DNA of 64,000 bases, from NCBI GenBank assembly GCA_905200905.1, contig CAJKMA010000004.1, forward strand, positions 1 through 64,000. The letters are read 5' to 3'. Source of the DNA: an uncultured Bacillota bacterium. Lineage in GTDB: Bacteria; Bacillota; Clostridia; Lachnospirales; Lachnospiraceae. A program made the translations under genes and the position numbers. Shown here piece by piece: positions 62,266 through 64,000 of this stretch (positions within the stretch are counted from its first letter, which is position 1; each line of letters opens with the position of its first letter). The notes below the pieces were generated by a model. The model saw nothing but the letters and a program-made list of their open reading frames with translations, had not been told where the DNA came from and did not search any database.

Positions 62266-64000
62266 ATGGCAGAAATACAAGATCATATTATTAGAACAGA
62301 ATATTCGGAAATTATGCAGAAATCCTATATTGATTATGCCATGAGCGTGATTGTCGCCCGTGCGCTTCCAGATGTTCGGGACGGTTTAAAACCTGTTCAG
62401 AGAAGGACTCTGTATGATATGTATGAATTGGGAATTCGTTATGACAGGCCTTATCGTAAATGTGCTCGTATTGTAGGTGATACCATGGGTAAATATCATC
62501 CTCATGGTGACAGTTCTATCTATGATGCCCTAGTGGTTATGGCTCAAGAGTTTAAGAAAGGACAGCCACTCATAGATGGACATGGTAATTTTGGATCCAT
62601 TGAAGGGGATGGTGCAGCCGCCATGAGATACACAGAAGCCAGGCTGCAGAAGATTACCCAGGAAGTTTATTTAAGTGACATGGATAAAAATGTGGTAGAT
62701 TTTATGCCTAATTTTGATGAGACAGAAAAGGAACCAGAAGTGCTTCCTGTAAGGATTCCGAATCTTTTGGTGAATGGTGCAGATGGTATTGCGGTGGGAA
62801 TGGCTACAAGCATTCCACCTCATAATCTGGGGGAAGTCATTGATAGTGTGATTGCTTATATGAAAAATAATGACATTACCGTTCAGGAACTCATGGAAGT
62901 AATCAAAGGACCGGATTTTCCAACTGGTGGTTTGGTGGTAAATAAAGACGAGCTGCTTTCTATTTATGAATCCGGAGTTGGAAAAATCAGACTTCGGGGA
63001 AAAGTGGAAATTGAAAAAGGGAAGAATGGAAAAAATCTTTTAGTAATTACAGAAATTCCTTATACCATGATTGGGGCTAATATCGGAAAATTTTTAAATG
63101 ATGTTGCCGCTTTAATAGAAACCAAGAAAACCACAGATATTGTAGATATTTCCAATCAGTCATCAAAAGAGGGGATTCGGATTGTCCTGGAATTGAAAAA
63201 GGGCGCAGATGTGGAAAATCTCAAGAATATGTTGTATAAAAAAACTAGGTTGGAAGATACTTTTGGTGTGAACATGCTGGCTGTTGCAGATGGAAGACCT
63301 GAGACATTGGGATTGAAACAGATTATTGAACATCATGTGGATTTTCAGTTTGATGTTACTACCAGAAAATATAATAGTTTGCTGAAGAAAGAACGGGAAA
63401 ATCGAGAAATCCAGGAGGGGCTTATTAAGGCTTGTGATGTCATTGATTTGATTATTGAAATTTTAAGAGGTAGTAAAAATCGGGAGCAGGTAAAAAACTG
63501 TCTGATACAAGGTGACACAGAAGGAATTCGTTTTAAAACAAAAACAAGTCAACGTCAGGCACAAAAGCTACATTTTACAGAACGCCAGGCATCTGCAATT
63601 TTAGATATGCGTCTGTATAAACTTATTGGACTGGAAATTGAGACCTTAATGCAGGAGCATGAAGAAACAATGAAGCGTATTGCCAGATACGAAGATATCT
63701 TGGCAAATTACGATTCTATGGCAGCTGTTATTATAGAAGAACTACAGAAGATAAAAAGAGAATACGCAAGACCAAGACAAACGGTTATAGAGAATGCAGC
63801 GGAAGCAGTTTATGAAGAGAAGAAAATAGAAGAGATGGAAGTTGTATTCCTGATGGATCGTTTTGGTTATGCTAGAACCATTGATAAAAATACATATGAA
63901 AGAAATAAAGAAGCTGCAGATAGTGAGAATAAATATGTATTTTCTTGTATGAATACAGATAAAATATGTATTTTTACAGACTTGGGGAGAATGCACTATG
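62266..64000 (+). CDS. Type IIA topoisomerase subunit A (ParC/GyrA-like), partial
   Basis: Starts at ATG 62266 ([20 protein letters not shown]) with AGAGGTG upstream and stays open to the window end, 578 codons so far. The DNA-cleaving Tyr is in [11 protein letters not shown], and the quinolone-determining region reads [18 protein letters not shown], with the usual drug-sensitive Ser and Asp, so no resistance substitution is seen there. The beta-pinwheel begins near 540. Whether it has the gyrase GyrA box cannot be judged. It lies 10 bp after subunit B, in the same operon. Confidence 0.9.
   Translation, partial: MAEIQDHIIRTEYSEIMQKSYIDYAMSVIVARALPDVRDGLKPVQRRTLYDMYELGIRYDRPYRKCARIVGDTMGKYHPHGDSSIYDALVVMAQEFKKGQPLIDGHGNFGSIEGDGAAAMRYTEARLQKITQEVYLSDMDKNVVDFMPNFDETEKEPEVLPVRIPNLLVNGADGIAVGMATSIPPHNLGEVIDSVIAYMKNNDITVQELMEVIKGPDFPTGGLVVNKDELLSIYESGVGKIRLRGKVEIEKGKNGKNLLVITEIPYTMIGANIGKFLNDVAALIETKKTTDIVDISNQSSKEGIRIVLELKKGADVENLKNMLYKKTRLEDTFGVNMLAVADGRPETLGLKQIIEHHVDFQFDVTTRKYNSLLKKERENREIQEGLIKACDVIDLIIEILRGSKNREQVKNCLIQGDTEGIRFKTKTSQRQAQKLHFTERQASAILDMRLYKLIGLEIETLMQEHEETMKRIARYEDILANYDSMAAVIIEELQKIKREYARPRQTVIENAAEAVYEEKKIEEMEVVFLMDRFGYARTIDKNTYERNKEAADSENKYVFSCMNTDKICIFTDLGRMHY

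Noticed and set aside
62431..62620. Quinolone-resistance substitutions in the topoisomerase A subunit
   Set aside because: The region reads [17 protein letters not shown] with the usual Ser and Asp, so no known resistance change is visible.

Overview
The window looks like a chromosomal segment of a low-GC, anaerobic Gram-positive gut bacterium of the Lachnospiraceae (Blautia-like) type. The grounds are gene content and style: a full set of [FeFe]-hydrogenase maturases (hydE, hydG, hydF), a B12-dependent class II ribonucleotide reductase, a ThiW-type thiamine transporter, a GH120 beta-xylosidase, many MATE exporters, strong AGGAGG ribosome sites and consensus sigma-A promoters. No prophage, CRISPR array, tRNA or rRNA was seen. 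The species assignment is inference.

Layout. 1-5.5 kb: a minus-strand housekeeping operon pyrH-frr-uppS-cdsA-dxr-rseP behind one good promoter. 5.6-10.4 kb: an SNF-type Na+ symporter, a nucleoid-associated protein and a two-gene ABC exporter. 10.6-21.4 kb: carB without carA, a DMT permease, HAD phosphatases, a cyclase-family hydrolase, two MATE exporters and a frameshifted fliB. 21.5-25.1 kb: the thiamine operon thiW-thiM-thiE-thiC under a TPP riboswitch followed by a terminator. 25.2-29 kb: small accessory proteins and nrdJ, whose promoter carries two NrdR boxes 31 bp apart. 29-31 kb: an IbrA/IbrB-like pair (PAPS-reductase-like plus ParB-like). 31-34.8 kb: hydE-hydG-hydF. 34.8-37.9 kb: MATE, a metallo-hydrolase, a YerC/TrpR-like repressor and a gene graveyard with remnants of iorA, an ACT-domain gene and an AMP-forming acyl-CoA ligase. 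38-40.3 kb: lysC divergent from a two-gene split LysO lysine exporter. 40.4-51.5 kb: a class V aminotransferase, an FGGY kinase, GH31 and GH120 glycosidases, a heavily eroded butyrate kinase, an amidohydrolase and a DUF2871 membrane protein with a palindromic operator. 51.5-56.6 kb: a two-component system with its FtsX-type ABC transporter. 56.6-57.5 kb: a VbhA/Fic toxin-antitoxin pair. 57.6-59.6 kb: an IS1634-family insertion sequence with inverted repeats. 59.6-64 kb: a promoter with an embedded LexA box, then a PAP2 phosphatase and the two subunits of a type IIA topoisomerase; the second subunit runs off the window.

Themes. Several genes are decaying: buk, iorA/ACT, an acyl-CoA ligase and fliB. 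Three of these belong to acyl-CoA, 2-oxoacid or energy metabolism, so this lineage seems to be losing aromatic-oxoacid and butyrate-kinase steps while keeping hydrogenase and sugar metabolism. Regulation can be read directly from sequence in several places: TPP riboswitch, NrdR boxes, SOS box and a palindromic operator. No wholly new multi-gene system is proven here. The best candidates for follow-up are the IbrAB-like pair, the SOS-controlled PAP2-topoisomerase operon, the Fic locus with its extra small ORF, and two similar GTCTCA inverted-repeat elements. All coordinates were read by hand, no similarity search was run, and family names rest on recalled motifs.
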